A DNA stretch of 49,218 bases from Actinomycetota bacterium (GTDB lineage Bacteria > Actinomycetota > Actinomycetes > Propionibacteriales > Propionibacteriaceae). Where the stretch lies: the NCBI GenBank assembly GCA_020161795.1, contig JAIUOR010000019.1, positions 1 through 49,218 on the forward strand. Reading direction: 5' to 3'. The position numbers were made by a program, and so were the translations under genes. Below, one piece after another: positions 10,812 to 19,550 of the stretch. The first letter of the stretch is position 1; each line of letters starts with the position of its first letter. The notes under the pieces are model-generated. The model did no database searches and was not told the origin of the DNA. It was given only the letters and a program-made list of their open reading frames with translations.

Positions 10812-12854
10812 GTGGTTGTCACCGATCTGGTGAAACGGCTGCTGATCGGCCGCAAACTCGCCAGCGCACAGCTGGGCGAGACCCTGCTGCCCAAGCGCAT
10901 CGCGTTGCCGGTCTTCGCCTCCGACGCGCTCAGCTCCGTCGCCTACGCCCCGGACGAGATTCTGCTCACCCTCTCGCTGGCGGGAATGGCGGCGCTGACC
11001 TTCTCCTGGGAGATCGCGCTGGCCGTCGGCGTGGTGATGGCCATCGTCGTCATGTCGTACCGGCAGACGGTCCATGCCTACCCGTCGGGGGGCGGCGACT
11101 ACGAGGTGGCCACGGTCAATCTCGGGCCGACCGCCGGCCTCACGGTGGCCAGCGCGCTGCTGGTGGACTACGTGCTGACGGTGGCGGTCTCGGTCTCCTC
11201 CGGCATCCAGAACGCCAAGGCGATGATCCCCTTCCTCACCGGCCACGAGGGCATCGCGGCAGCGGTGGTCATCCTGGCGCTGATGGCCCTGAACCTGCGC
11301 GGGGTGCGGGAATCCGGCGCCCTGTTCGCCATCCCCACCTACGGCTTCATGCTGGCCGTGCTCGGCATGACCGGCTGGGGACTGTTCCGGATCTTCGTGC
11401 TCGGCGAGCCGCTGCAGGCCCCGACCGCCGACCTGGAGGTGGTGGCTGCCCCCGGCTACGAGAACTTCTCCGGCGTGCTGGTCGTGGTGCTGCTGGCCCG
11501 GGCCTTCTCCTCCGGCTGCGCGGCGCTGACCGGGGTGGAGGCGATCTCCAACGGCGTCCCGTCCTTCAAGGAGCCCAAGAGCCGCAATGCCGCCACCACC
11601 CTCGGCCTGCTCGGCACGGTCTCGATCCTGATGCTGGCCGGCATCGTCGCACTGGCCAACCTGACCGGGCTGAAGCTCATCGACGAATCCAGCGGGTCGT
11701 CGTTCCTGCGGGACGGTGACCCGGCCGACATCGCCCACGAGACGGCCATGGGTCAACTCGCCCGGACGGTCTTCGACCACTTCCAGCCGGGCTTCTTCGT
11801 CGTGATCATCGCGACCATGGTGATCCTGTTCCTGGCGGCCAACACCGCGTTCAACGGTTTCCCGGTGCTCGGCTCGATCCTGGCCCGCGACGGCTACCTG
11901 CCGCGCGCGCTGCACACCCGTGGCGACCGGCTGGCCTACTCCAACGGCATCATCGCGCTGGCGGTGGCGGCGATCGGCCTGGTGCTGGCCTTCAACGCCA
12001 GCGTGACGTCGCTCATCCAGCTGTACGTGGTGGGGGTGTTCGTCTCGTTCACCGTCAGCCAGCTGGGCATGATGCGGCACTGGAGCCGTCACCTGCGCAC
12101 GGAGAAGAACCCGGCCCGGCGGGCCCGGATGCAGCGCTCCCGCGTGATCAACGCGATCGGCCTGACCGGCACCGGGGTCGTGCTGATCATCGTCCTGGCC
12201 TCCAAGTTCATCTACGGGGCCTACCTGGCGGTCGCCGCGATGGCGCTGGTGTTCTGGCTGATGCGGGCGATCAAGCGGCACTACGAGCGGGTGGCCCGCG
12301 AGGTGGCGGTGAGCCAGACCGATGTCCGGATGCTGCCCAGCCGGGTGCGGGCGGTGATCTTCGTCACCGACGTGAACAAGCCGACCATGCGCGCGGTGAA
12401 CTTCGCCCGCGCCAGCCGGGCGAACAGCATCGAGGCGGTGACCGTGGCCGCCGACGACGCCGAGGCTGCCCGGATCGTCGCCGAATGGGAGGCGCAGGAC
12501 GTCGGGGTGCCGATCAAGCTGATCGCCTCGCCCTACCGGGAGGTCGTCGAGCCGTTCCTCACCTACGTCCGGGGCCTGCGCAGCGACAACCCGCGCGAAG
12601 TGGTGTGCGTCTACATCCCGGAGTACATCGTTGGCCACTGGTGGGAGCAGGTGCTTCACAATCAGACCGGGCTGATCCTGAAGGCCAGGCTGAACTTCAT
12701 GCAGGGCGTGATGACCACGTCGGTGCCGTACCAGCTGGCATCCTCCCGGCTGGCCATCGAGCGCGCCGAGCGAGGGTCGCCCGCCGCCTGGCGGCACAGC
12801 GGCAGCGGCCAGGTGCGGATGGGAGAGGCGCTCGATGGGCACCGGCGGAAGTGA
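10812..12854 (+). CDS. KimA-type K+ importer (APC superfamily)
   Basis: A 680 aa transporter with about 12 membrane segments (30-480) and a cytosolic C-terminal domain. It aligns by eye with Bacillus subtilis KimA (YdaO): ASDALSSVAY (36-45), SYRQTVHAYPSGGG (82-95), LLVDYVLTVAVS (116-127), CAALTGVEAISN (236-247), and the C-terminal LHNQTGLILKARL and VPYQL. Residues reported as K+ ligands in KimA are kept: D38, Y45, D119, Y120, S127, T240 and E243. This argues for proton-coupled K+ uptake rather than amino-acid transport. GTG 10812 is chosen for its promoter spacing; the frame is open further upstream but runs over ceoB. The 3' end overlaps the methyltransferase gene by 20 bases. Confidence 0.85.
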   Translation: MVVTDLVKRLLIGRKLASAQLGETLLPKRIALPVFASDALSSVAYAPDEILLTLSLAGMAALTFSWEIALAVGVVMAIVVMSYRQTVHAYPSGGGDYEVATVNLGPTAGLTVASALLVDYVLTVAVSVSSGIQNAKAMIPFLTGHEGIAAAVVILALMALNLRGVRESGALFAIPTYGFMLAVLGMTGWGLFRIFVLGEPLQAPTADLEVVAAPGYENFSGVLVVVLLARAFSSGCAALTGVEAISNGVPSFKEPKSRNAATTLGLLGTVSILMLAGIVALANLTGLKLIDESSGSSFLRDGDPADIAHETAMGQLARTVFDHFQPGFFVVIIATMVILFLAANTAFNGFPVLGSILARDGYLPRALHTRGDRLAYSNGIIALAVAAIGLVLAFNASVTSLIQLYVVGVFVSFTVSQLGMMRHWSRHLRTEKNPARRARMQRSRVINAIGLTGTGVVLIIVLASKFIYGAYLAVAAMALVFWLMRAIKRHYERVAREVAVSQTDVRMLPSRVRAVIFVTDVNKPTMRAVNFARASRANSIEAVTVAADDAEAARIVAEWEAQDVGVPIKLIASPYREVVEPFLTYVRGLRSDNPREVVCVYIPEYIVGHWWEQVLHNQTGLILKARLNFMQGVMTTSVPYQLASSRLAIERAERGSPAAWRHSGSGQVRMGEALDGHRRK

Positions 12855-13986
12855 CGACCGTCCGTCGGCCGGCGAACTGACCGCGCCGGTGCGGGTCGGG
12901 CCGATCGCGCACGGCGGCCATTGCGTGGCCCGGGTGGACGGCGCGGTGGTCTTCGTCCGGCACGCGATCCCCGGCGAGCTGGTGACGATCCGGTTGACCC
13001 AGGTCCGATCCCGGTTCGCCCGCGGCGAGGTCGCCGAGGTGATCGAGGCGAGCCCGCAACGCCGGACGCCACCCTGCCCGATCGCCGCCGAATGCGGCGG
13101 CTGCGACTTCCAGCACCTGTCGGCGCCGGACTCGCGGGAGCTGAAACGGCAGGTGGTGGCCGAACTGCTCGGACACCAGGCCGGCTACGCCTTCGACGGC
13201 GAGGTGGAGGGTTTCGACGACGGGTTCGGCTGGCGCACCCGGATGCGCTACCACCGCGGGGCCGACGGCTCACTCGGGCTGCGCGGCTCCCGTTCGGAGC
13301 AGGTGGTGGCGCTGCCGGCCGAGGGCTGCCGGATCGCCGTGGCCGGCATCGCCGCGCCGGCGACCGCACCCGGGCGGGGCCCGGTGATCGCGGCGGCAGC
13401 GGCATCGGGAACGATCATCGCCGAGCCGGCCGAGCTGCCTTCGACCGTCACCGAACAGGTGGGGGAGAACCGGTTCGAGGTGGCCGCGGACGGCTTCTGG
13501 CAGCCGCACCGGCTGGCGCCGCGGATTCTCACCGAGGCCGTGCTCGACGCGCTCCAGCCGGCACCCGGCGAGATCGCCTTCGACCTGTTCTGCGGGGTGG
13601 GCCTGTTCGCCGCGGCGCTGAGCGACGCCGGCTGCCAGGTGTGGGGAGTGGAGGGCGATCGCCGGGCGATCGACCTCGCGCGCCGCAATGTCGCCGGAGC
13701 CCGGTTCCTGGCCGGCGACGTCGCCCGGACCCTGCGCCGGCTGCCGGAGCGAGCCGGCGTGGTGGTGCTGGATCCGCCGCGCAGTGGGGCCGGCCGCCAG
13801 GTGATCTCCCAGGTCATCGCCCGGCGTCCGCGGGCGATCGCCTACGTGGCCTGCGACCCGGCGGCGCTGGCCCGGGATCTGGCGACCGCCGTTCAGCTCG
13901 GCTACCGGATAGACGCGGTCCGCGCCTTCGACCTGTTCGGCACCACCCACCACGTCGAGTCCCTGGCGACGCTGCGGCCCGCCTGA
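12835..13986 (+). CDS. TrmA/RlmD-family uracil-C5 RNA methyltransferase
   Basis: A 383 aa class I SAM-dependent enzyme predicted to methylate C5 of a uridine in rRNA or tRNA. It has an N-terminal TRAM domain (about 14-72), an iron-sulfur-like cysteine set C81-x5-C87-x2-C90 with C165, the SAM motif FDLFCGVGLFA (249-259), VVLDPPRSGAG (310-320) and catalytic Cys340 in VACDPAALARD. The same gene type (Rv2689c) follows the KimA-like gene in mycobacteria. It overlaps the transporter by 20 bases. The target nucleotide cannot be told from sequence. Confidence 0.88.
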   Translation: MGTGGSDDRPSAGELTAPVRVGPIAHGGHCVARVDGAVVFVRHAIPGELVTIRLTQVRSRFARGEVAEVIEASPQRRTPPCPIAAECGGCDFQHLSAPDSRELKRQVVAELLGHQAGYAFDGEVEGFDDGFGWRTRMRYHRGADGSLGLRGSRSEQVVALPAEGCRIAVAGIAAPATAPGRGPVIAAAAASGTIIAEPAELPSTVTEQVGENRFEVAADGFWQPHRLAPRILTEAVLDALQPAPGEIAFDLFCGVGLFAAALSDAGCQVWGVEGDRRAIDLARRNVAGARFLAGDVARTLRRLPERAGVVVLDPPRSGAGRQVISQVIARRPRAIAYVACDPAALARDLATAVQLGYRIDAVRAFDLFGTTHHVESLATLRPA

Positions 13987-14049
13987 GCGGCTTGGTGGCA
14001 GGTTTACTACCTCGTGTCGTAAAGGCTCGCCGACCGGGTTGCTACGACG

Positions 14050-14055
14050 TAACGT
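14050..14055 (+). promoter_or_regulatory. Putative -10 box for leaderless small Cys protein gene
   Basis: TAACGT ends seven bases before the GTG at 14063, the same geometry as several other starts in this window. Confidence 0.35.
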
Positions 14056-14062
14056 AGTGGAC

Positions 14063-14251
14063 GTGCAGACCGCCACCCGCCCGGCCCGGAAGCCGCAGCC
14101 GAAGTGCCCGCTGCGGCCGGGGGAGCCGTGCACGCTGTGCCAGCTGGACGTGACCGGCCCGCAGGACTGCCCGGTGGTCTTCCTGGTGCGCGAGGACGAG
14201 GAGCTGCAGGCCGAATGGGCCGCCCGGCGCCGCGCCGAGCGGGGGCTATGA
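14063..14251 (+). CDS. Small four-cysteine protein (DUF6767-like)
   Basis: A 62 aa protein with Cys15, Cys23, Cys26 and Cys36 (CPLRPGEPCTLCQLDVTGPQ...C), a likely zinc-binding knuckle, then a charged helix. It resembles small conserved actinobacterial proteins annotated DUF6767, from memory. The function is unknown. Starts at TTG 14039 and GTG 14057 are also in frame; GTG 14063 is preferred because TAACGT ends seven bases upstream. It overlaps the convergent arginase gene by 6 bases at the stop codons. Confidence 0.65.
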   Translation: MQTATRPARKPQPKCPLRPGEPCTLCQLDVTGPQDCPVVFLVREDEELQAEWAARRRAERGL

Positions 14252-15187
14252 GCCGTCCGCGCCGGCGGAGCCGCTCCGCAGCCGGTTCAGGGTGCTCTTG
14301 CCGAACAGCGACTCGACCAGGTCGACGGCCAACTCCGCGGTGGTGTTGCGCAGGTCGAGGGCGGGATTGAGCTCCACCAGATCCATCGAGGCGAGCTGCC
14401 CGGTGTCGGCGATCATCTCCATGCACAACTGCGCCTCACGGTAGGTCGCGCCGCCCGGCACCGGCGTACCCACCCCGGGTGCCACCTGGGGATCGATGAA
14501 GTCCAGGTCGAGGCTGAGGTGCAGGTGGGTGTCGGCGTCCACCCCGGCGAGCGCCCGGGTCATCGCGCGCCGCATCCCGATCTCGTCGACCAGGCGCATG
14601 TCGAAGACCTCGACCCCCAGCCTGCTCAGCAGCGCCTTCTCGCCGGGATCCACGCTGCGCAGGCCGATCTGGCGGAGCTGGTCGGTCCGTGCTGCCGGGA
14701 CGGTGCCGGCCAGCCCGGTGAGCTCGTCCGGCCCGATACCCGCCAGGCAGGCCACCGGCATCCCGTGCAGGTTGCCCGAGGGCGTGATCTCCGCGGTGTT
14801 GAAGTCGGCGTGCGCGTCCAGCCAGATCACCCGCAGCTTCTTGCCGGTCTCGCGGCAGCGCGCGGCCACCGCGCTGATCGAGCCGATCGCCAGGCAGTGG
14901 TCGCCGCCCAGCAGGATCGGGAGCCGGCCGTCGGCCAGTTCGGCGGCGGTCGCCTCGTAGACGGCCCGGTTCCACGCGATCACCTCGGCCAGGTGCCGGT
15001 ACCCCTGCACCGGCGGACCCTCCGGGTTCGGCGGGCCGGTCAGGTCGCCGACATCGCGGACGTCGCAGTCGAAGCCGCGCAGGGCGGCGCCGATGCCGGC
15101 AACCCGCAGCGCCGAGGGACCCAGCCGGCAGCCCTTGCGGGAGGCTCCGATGTCGGTCGGTGCGCCGATCAGCGAGACGTGGTGCAC
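14246..15187 (-). CDS. Arginase/agmatinase family ureohydrolase, probably arginase
   Basis: A 313 aa ureohydrolase that hydrolyses arginine to ornithine and urea, with a two-manganese centre. The ligand motifs are all present: GGDHCLAIGS, DAHADFNT and SLDLDFIDP, plus ELNPALD near the end. Overall similarity (IGAPTDIGASRKGCRLGPSALR at the N-terminus) is closest to RocF-type arginases; agmatinase or formiminoglutamase are alternatives. The frame is open to 15232, but GTG 15187 has AAGGAG six to seven bases upstream and fits the family length. No ornithine or urea genes are adjacent. It is divergent from dnaE. Confidence 0.82.
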   Translation of the reverse strand: MHHVSLIGAPTDIGASRKGCRLGPSALRVAGIGAALRGFDCDVRDVGDLTGPPNPEGPPVQGYRHLAEVIAWNRAVYEATAAELADGRLPILLGGDHCLAIGSISAVAARCRETGKKLRVIWLDAHADFNTAEITPSGNLHGMPVACLAGIGPDELTGLAGTVPAARTDQLRQIGLRSVDPGEKALLSRLGVEVFDMRLVDEIGMRRAMTRALAGVDADTHLHLSLDLDFIDPQVAPGVGTPVPGGATYREAQLCMEMIADTGQLASMDLVELNPALDLRNTTAELAVDLVESLFGKSTLNRLRSGSAGADGS

Positions 15188-15379
15188 GGGGTTCTCCTTC
15201 GGTCGGCGCGGTTCCAGTAGCGATGCAATCATGACCCCTCCAACCGGGCAACCGCCACGCCGGCGAGGACGCGGTGAGTCGGGCGCCGGGATTGTCGGCG
15301 CGGCGGGTTATGGTGGTTGCTCGCTGACTTCCCCCAGCGTTCGTTATCGGTTGTTTCTGCCTGGAGTAGTGGATCTCGC

Positions 15380-18300
15380 GTGGCTGAGGGTTTCGTTCAT
15401 CTGCACTGTCATTCCGAGTACTCGATGCTCGACGGTGCCGCGCGCCTGAAGGATCTGGTCCGGGGCTGCGAGCGGATGGAGATGCCGGCCCTGGCCGTCA
15501 CCGACCACGGCAACCTGTTCGGCGCCTACGAGTTCTACAAGGCCGCCAAGGGCTCGGCCGTGAAGCCGATCATCGGCCTGGAGGCCTACCTCACCCCGAA
15601 GACCCATCGCAGCGAGCGCAAGCGGGTGCAGTGGGGCGACGGTACCGGCGACGACGTGGCCTCCAAGGGCGCCTACACCCACATGACGATCTGGGCCTCG
15701 AACAACGAGGGCATGCACAACCTGTTCCGGCTCAGCTCGCTGAGTTCCCTGGAGGGCTTCTTCTACAAGCCGCGCGCCGATCGCGAGCTGCTCCATCGCT
15801 ACGCCAAGGGTCTGATCGCGACCACCGGCTGCCCCTCCGGCGAGGTGCAGACCTACCTGCGGCTGGGCCAGTACGACGAGGCGCTGGCCAGCGCGGGCGA
15901 GTTCCGCGACATCTTCGGGGCCGAGAACTTCTACGTCGAGCTGATGGACCACGGTCTGGAGATCGAGACCCGGGTGCGTGACGGGCTGTTGCGGATAGCC
16001 AAGGATCTCAGCCTCCCGATGGTGGCCACCAACGACCTGCACTACGTCCACGCCGCCGACGCCGAGGCCCACGACGTGCTGCTGTGCGTCTCCTCCGGCT
16101 CCAACAAGGACACGCCGAACCGGTTCAAGTTCGACGGCAACGGCTACTACCTGAAGAGCCCGGCCGAGATGCGCCTGCTCTGGCGGGAACTGCCCGAGGC
16201 CTGCGACAACACGCTGGCCATCGCCGAGCGCTGCGAGACCCACTTCGACGAGGGCAACGGCACCTACATGCCGCGCTTCGACGTGCCGGCTGGCGAGACC
16301 GAGGCGAGCTGGTTCGTCCGGGAGGTGGCCCGCGGCCTGGAGCGCCGGTTCCCCGACGGCGTCCCGGACTACGCCCGCGAGCAGGCCGAGTTCGAGCAGA
16401 AGGTGATCATCGACAAGGGCTACCCGGGCTACTTCCTGGTCGTGGCCGACTTCATCAACTGGGCCAAGAACCAGGGCATCCGGGTTGGCCCGGGTCGCGG
16501 TTCGGGCGCCGGGTCGATGTGCGCCTACGCGATGCGGATCACCGATCTCGACCCGGTGCCGCACGGGCTGATCTTCGAGCGCTTCCTCAACCCCGAACGT
16601 CCCTCGATGCCTGACTTCGACATCGACTTCGACGAGCGCCGGCGGGGCGAGGTGATCCGCTACGTCACCGAGAAGTACGGCGACGACCGGGTCTGCCAGA
16701 TCGTCACCTACGGCACCATCAAGGCCAAGCAGGCCATCAAGGACGCCGGCCGGGTGCTGGGCAAGCCGTTCGGCCTGGGCGAGCAGATCACCAAGGCGTT
16801 CACCCCCCCGGTGCAGGGCAAGGACGTCTCGCTGGCCGACGTATTCGATCCCGAGCACTCCCGCTACGGCGAGGGCTCGGAGTTCCGGAGCCTGTACGAA
16901 GCCGATCCGCAGGTGCGAGAGGTGGTCGACACCGCCCGCGGCATCGAAGGGCTGAAGCGCCAGTGGGGTGTGCACGCCGCGGGCGTGATCATGTCCAGCG
17001 CGCCGCTGATGGACGTCATCCCGGTGATGAAGCGGGAGCAGGACGGCCAGATCATCACCCAGTTCGACTACCCGGGCTGTGAGGCGCTCGGCCTGGTCAA
17101 GATGGACTTCCTCGGCCTGCGCAACCTGACCATCCTGGACGACGCGCTGGCCAACGTGAAGGCGAACCGGGGGATCGAGCTCGATCTGGAGGAGCTCAGC
17201 AAGGAACCGACCGACCGGCCGACCTACGAGCTGCTCGCCACCGGGGAGACCCTGGGCATCTTCCAGCTCGACGGCGGCGGCATGCGGGTGCTGCTGAAGC
17301 TGATGCAGCCCGACAACTTCGAGGACATCTCGGCCGCCCTGGCGCTGTACCGTCCCGGCCCGATGGGGGCCGACAGCCACACCAACTACGCGCTGCGCAA
17401 GACCGGGCGGCAGAAGGTCAACCCGATCCACCCGGAGCTCGCCGAGCCGCTGGCCGACATCCTCGACCTCACCTACGGCCTGATCGTCTACCAGGAGCAG
17501 GTGCAGCAGATCGCGCAGCGGGTCGCCGGCTACACCCTGGGCCGAGCCGACGAGCTGCGCCGGGCGATGGGCAAGAAGAAGAAGGAGGTGCTGGAGAAGG
17601 AGTTCGTTCCCTTCCAGGCCGGGATGCGCGCCAACGGCTACTCCGACGGCGCCATCCAGACCCTGTGGGACATCCTGATCCCGTTCTCCGCCTACGCCTT
17701 CAACAAGGCCCACACCGCCGCCTACGGCCTGATCTCGTACTGGACGGCCTACCTGAAGGCCAACTATCCCGCCGAGTTCATGGCCGCCCTGCTGCAGTCG
17801 GTGAAGGACGACAAGGACAAGTCGGCGATCTATCTGGCGGAGTGCCGCCGGATGGGCATCCGGGTGCTGCCGCCGGATGTCAACGAGTCGGACGGGATGT
17901 TCACCCCGGTCGGCGAGGACATCCGCTACGGCCTGGGCGCGATCCGCAATGTCGGCGACAACGTGGTACGAGGCATCGTCGAGGCCCGCACCGAGCACGG
18001 CAAGGCCGCCGACTTCAACGCCTTCCTCGATCAGGTGCCGTTGGTGGCCTGCAACAAGCGGGTCATCGAATCGCTGATCAAGGCGGGCGCCTTCGACTCG
18101 ATGGGACATACCCGCCGGGCGCTGATGGAGTGCTTCGAGCGCCGGGTGGACGAGGTGATCGACCTCAAGCGGAACCAGGCCAACGGCCAGGACGACCTCT
18201 TCGGCGACTTCGGAGGCGCCGACGATCTGGTGGCGACCCCCGTCCCGGACCTGCCGGAATGGGACAAGCGGGTGCGGCTCGGCTTCGAGCGCGAGATGCT

Positions 18301-18898
18301 CGGGCTCTACGTCTCCGATCACCCGCTGCAGGGGCTCGAACACATCCTGGATGCCAACCGAGACCTCTCGATCGGCGGGCTGCGCGGCGACGACGGCCCC
18401 CGGGAGGGCCAGGTGACGCTGGCCGGCATGATCACCCAGGTGGTGCGCAAGCAGACCAAGAACGGCGATCTGTGGGCGATCGTCACGGTGGAGGATCTGG
18501 AGGCATCGATCGAGGTGCTGCTGTTCCCCAAGGTCTACCAACTGGTGGCGGCCTCTCTGGTCAGCGACACCGTGGTGCGGGTCAAGGGCCGGGTACGTGC
18601 CCGCGACGAGGGCGTCGAGGTGCAGGGCAACGAGGTCGCCTTCCCCGACACCAGCGCCGATGCCTCCGGACCGCTGGTGATCTCGCTGCCGGCGGTGCGC
18701 TGCACGCCCGCCGTGGTCGAGCAGCTGCGCGGGGTGCTGCGCTCCCATCCCGGCGGCACCGAGGTTCGCGTCCGGCTGGTCAGCCAGACCAACGGCGCCA
18801 AGGTGTGGCGCCTGGACGACACGCTGCGGGTTGCCCCCTCCCGTCCGCTAATGGCCGACCTGAAGGCGCTGCTCGGGCCGGCCTGCCTGAGCGTGTAG
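15380..18898 (+). CDS. dnaE: DNA polymerase III alpha subunit DnaE
   Basis: The replicative polymerase, 1172 aa. The N-terminal PHP domain has its metal-binding motifs intact (HLHCHSEYSMLDG at 7-19 and TDHGN), so it may carry proofreading exonuclease activity as in mycobacterial DnaE1. The polymerase core shows PDFDIDFDERR (two catalytic Asp) and VKMDFLGLRNLT (third Asp), GPGRGSGAGS, then the helix-hairpin-helix region, an OB domain (about 990-1070) and the tau-binding C-terminus. The start is GTG 15380, where family members begin (AEGFVHLH). A TATGGT hexamer lies at 15309-15314 in the 192-base gap to the divergent arginase gene. Confidence 0.96.
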   Translation: MAEGFVHLHCHSEYSMLDGAARLKDLVRGCERMEMPALAVTDHGNLFGAYEFYKAAKGSAVKPIIGLEAYLTPKTHRSERKRVQWGDGTGDDVASKGAYTHMTIWASNNEGMHNLFRLSSLSSLEGFFYKPRADRELLHRYAKGLIATTGCPSGEVQTYLRLGQYDEALASAGEFRDIFGAENFYVELMDHGLEIETRVRDGLLRIAKDLSLPMVATNDLHYVHAADAEAHDVLLCVSSGSNKDTPNRFKFDGNGYYLKSPAEMRLLWRELPEACDNTLAIAERCETHFDEGNGTYMPRFDVPAGETEASWFVREVARGLERRFPDGVPDYAREQAEFEQKVIIDKGYPGYFLVVADFINWAKNQGIRVGPGRGSGAGSMCAYAMRITDLDPVPHGLIFERFLNPERPSMPDFDIDFDERRRGEVIRYVTEKYGDDRVCQIVTYGTIKAKQAIKDAGRVLGKPFGLGEQITKAFTPPVQGKDVSLADVFDPEHSRYGEGSEFRSLYEADPQVREVVDTARGIEGLKRQWGVHAAGVIMSSAPLMDVIPVMKREQDGQIITQFDYPGCEALGLVKMDFLGLRNLTILDDALANVKANRGIELDLEELSKEPTDRPTYELLATGETLGIFQLDGGGMRVLLKLMQPDNFEDISAALALYRPGPMGADSHTNYALRKTGRQKVNPIHPELAEPLADILDLTYGLIVYQEQVQQIAQRVAGYTLGRADELRRAMGKKKKEVLEKEFVPFQAGMRANGYSDGAIQTLWDILIPFSAYAFNKAHTAAYGLISYWTAYLKANYPAEFMAALLQSVKDDKDKSAIYLAECRRMGIRVLPPDVNESDGMFTPVGEDIRYGLGAIRNVGDNVVRGIVEARTEHGKAADFNAFLDQVPLVACNKRVIESLIKAGAFDSMGHTRRALMECFERRVDEVIDLKRNQANGQDDLFGDFGGADDLVATPVPDLPEWDKRVRLGFEREMLGLYVSDHPLQGLEHILDANRDLSIGGLRGDDGPREGQVTLAGMITQVVRKQTKNGDLWAIVTVEDLEASIEVLLFPKVYQLVAASLVSDTVVRVKGRVRARDEGVEVQGNEVAFPDTSADASGPLVISLPAVRCTPAVVEQLRGVLRSHPGGTEVRVRLVSQTNGAKVWRLDDTLRVAPSRPLMADLKALLGPACLSV

Positions 18899-18901
18899 CG
18901 T
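18896..18901 (+). promoter_or_regulatory. Putative -10 box inside the dnaE stop codon
   Basis: TAGCGT begins with the dnaE TAG stop and ends seven bases before the GTG at 18909, suggesting a leaderless transcript for the membrane-protein/CYTH-CHAD pair. Confidence 0.4.
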
Positions 18902-18908
18902 TGCCGGC

Positions 18909-19550
18909 GTGACCACGACCCCGGCAGAGCACGACTACGGCGAAGGCATTCGCCCGCCCCGTCCGCTCCCCGTGGTGCTGCAGTGGGTGGGCATGCTCGC
19001 CCTGCTCGCGCTGGTGCTGGGCGGGCTGACGGCGGTGCTGTGGTCGCGGATGGTGGAGCTTCCGGTCTACCGGATCACCGCGGACGGCTCGGCGACGGTC
19101 TCCGAGCGCGCGCTCACCGAGGTGATCCAATCCGACGCCTGGTACGTGGCGCTGGGGGTGCTGGTCGGCGTCGGCCTGGGGATCGTCGCCTGGAAGTGGT
19201 TCAAGCCGCTGGGCTGGCCGGTGGCGCTGCTGGCCGCCGCTGCCGGCCTGCTCGCGGGCATCGTGTGCTGGAAGTTCGGCGAGCTGCTCGGCCCGGCCGG
19301 CGGCACCTTCGAGGAACGCCTGGCGAAGGCGGCCCCGGGGGAGCAGGTGCCGATCGCGCTCACGTTGCGATCCCTGTCGGCGCCGGCGGTCTGGGCGTTC
19401 GCGGCCGTCACCCCCGTATTGCTGGCCGCGTCACTGGGCCCTGAGGAGGGTGCCACCCGGCCGCGCCGCCAGCTCGAACCCGAGCCGGAACAGCGCGCCG
19501 AGACGGTGGACGAGCGCGGTGTGCTGACCGAGGCGGAGCCGGAACAGTGA
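18909..19550 (+). CDS. Four-helix membrane protein (possibly DUF2567)
   Basis: A 213 aa protein with four predicted membrane segments (about 20-45, 77-95, 100-120, 155-175), an extracytoplasmic loop after the first, and an acidic, Glu/Arg-rich cytoplasmic tail. The arrangement resembles DUF2567 proteins of Actinomycetota; this is a pattern-level call. The function is unknown. The start is GTG 18909, 10 bases after dnaE. Its stop overlaps the CYTH-CHAD start (GTGA), so the two proteins are made together. Confidence 0.65.
   Translation: MTTTPAEHDYGEGIRPPRPLPVVLQWVGMLALLALVLGGLTAVLWSRMVELPVYRITADGSATVSERALTEVIQSDAWYVALGVLVGVGLGIVAWKWFKPLGWPVALLAAAAGLLAGIVCWKFGELLGPAGGTFEERLAKAAPGEQVPIALTLRSLSAPAVWAFAAVTPVLLAASLGPEEGATRPRRQLEPEPEQRAETVDERGVLTEAEPEQ

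Noticed and set aside
15344-18748. 1134-codon open frame on the minus strand across dnaE
   Set aside because: It is the antisense shadow of a certain gene in high-GC DNA; composition is Val/Gly/His/Gln/Leu-rich with no domain.
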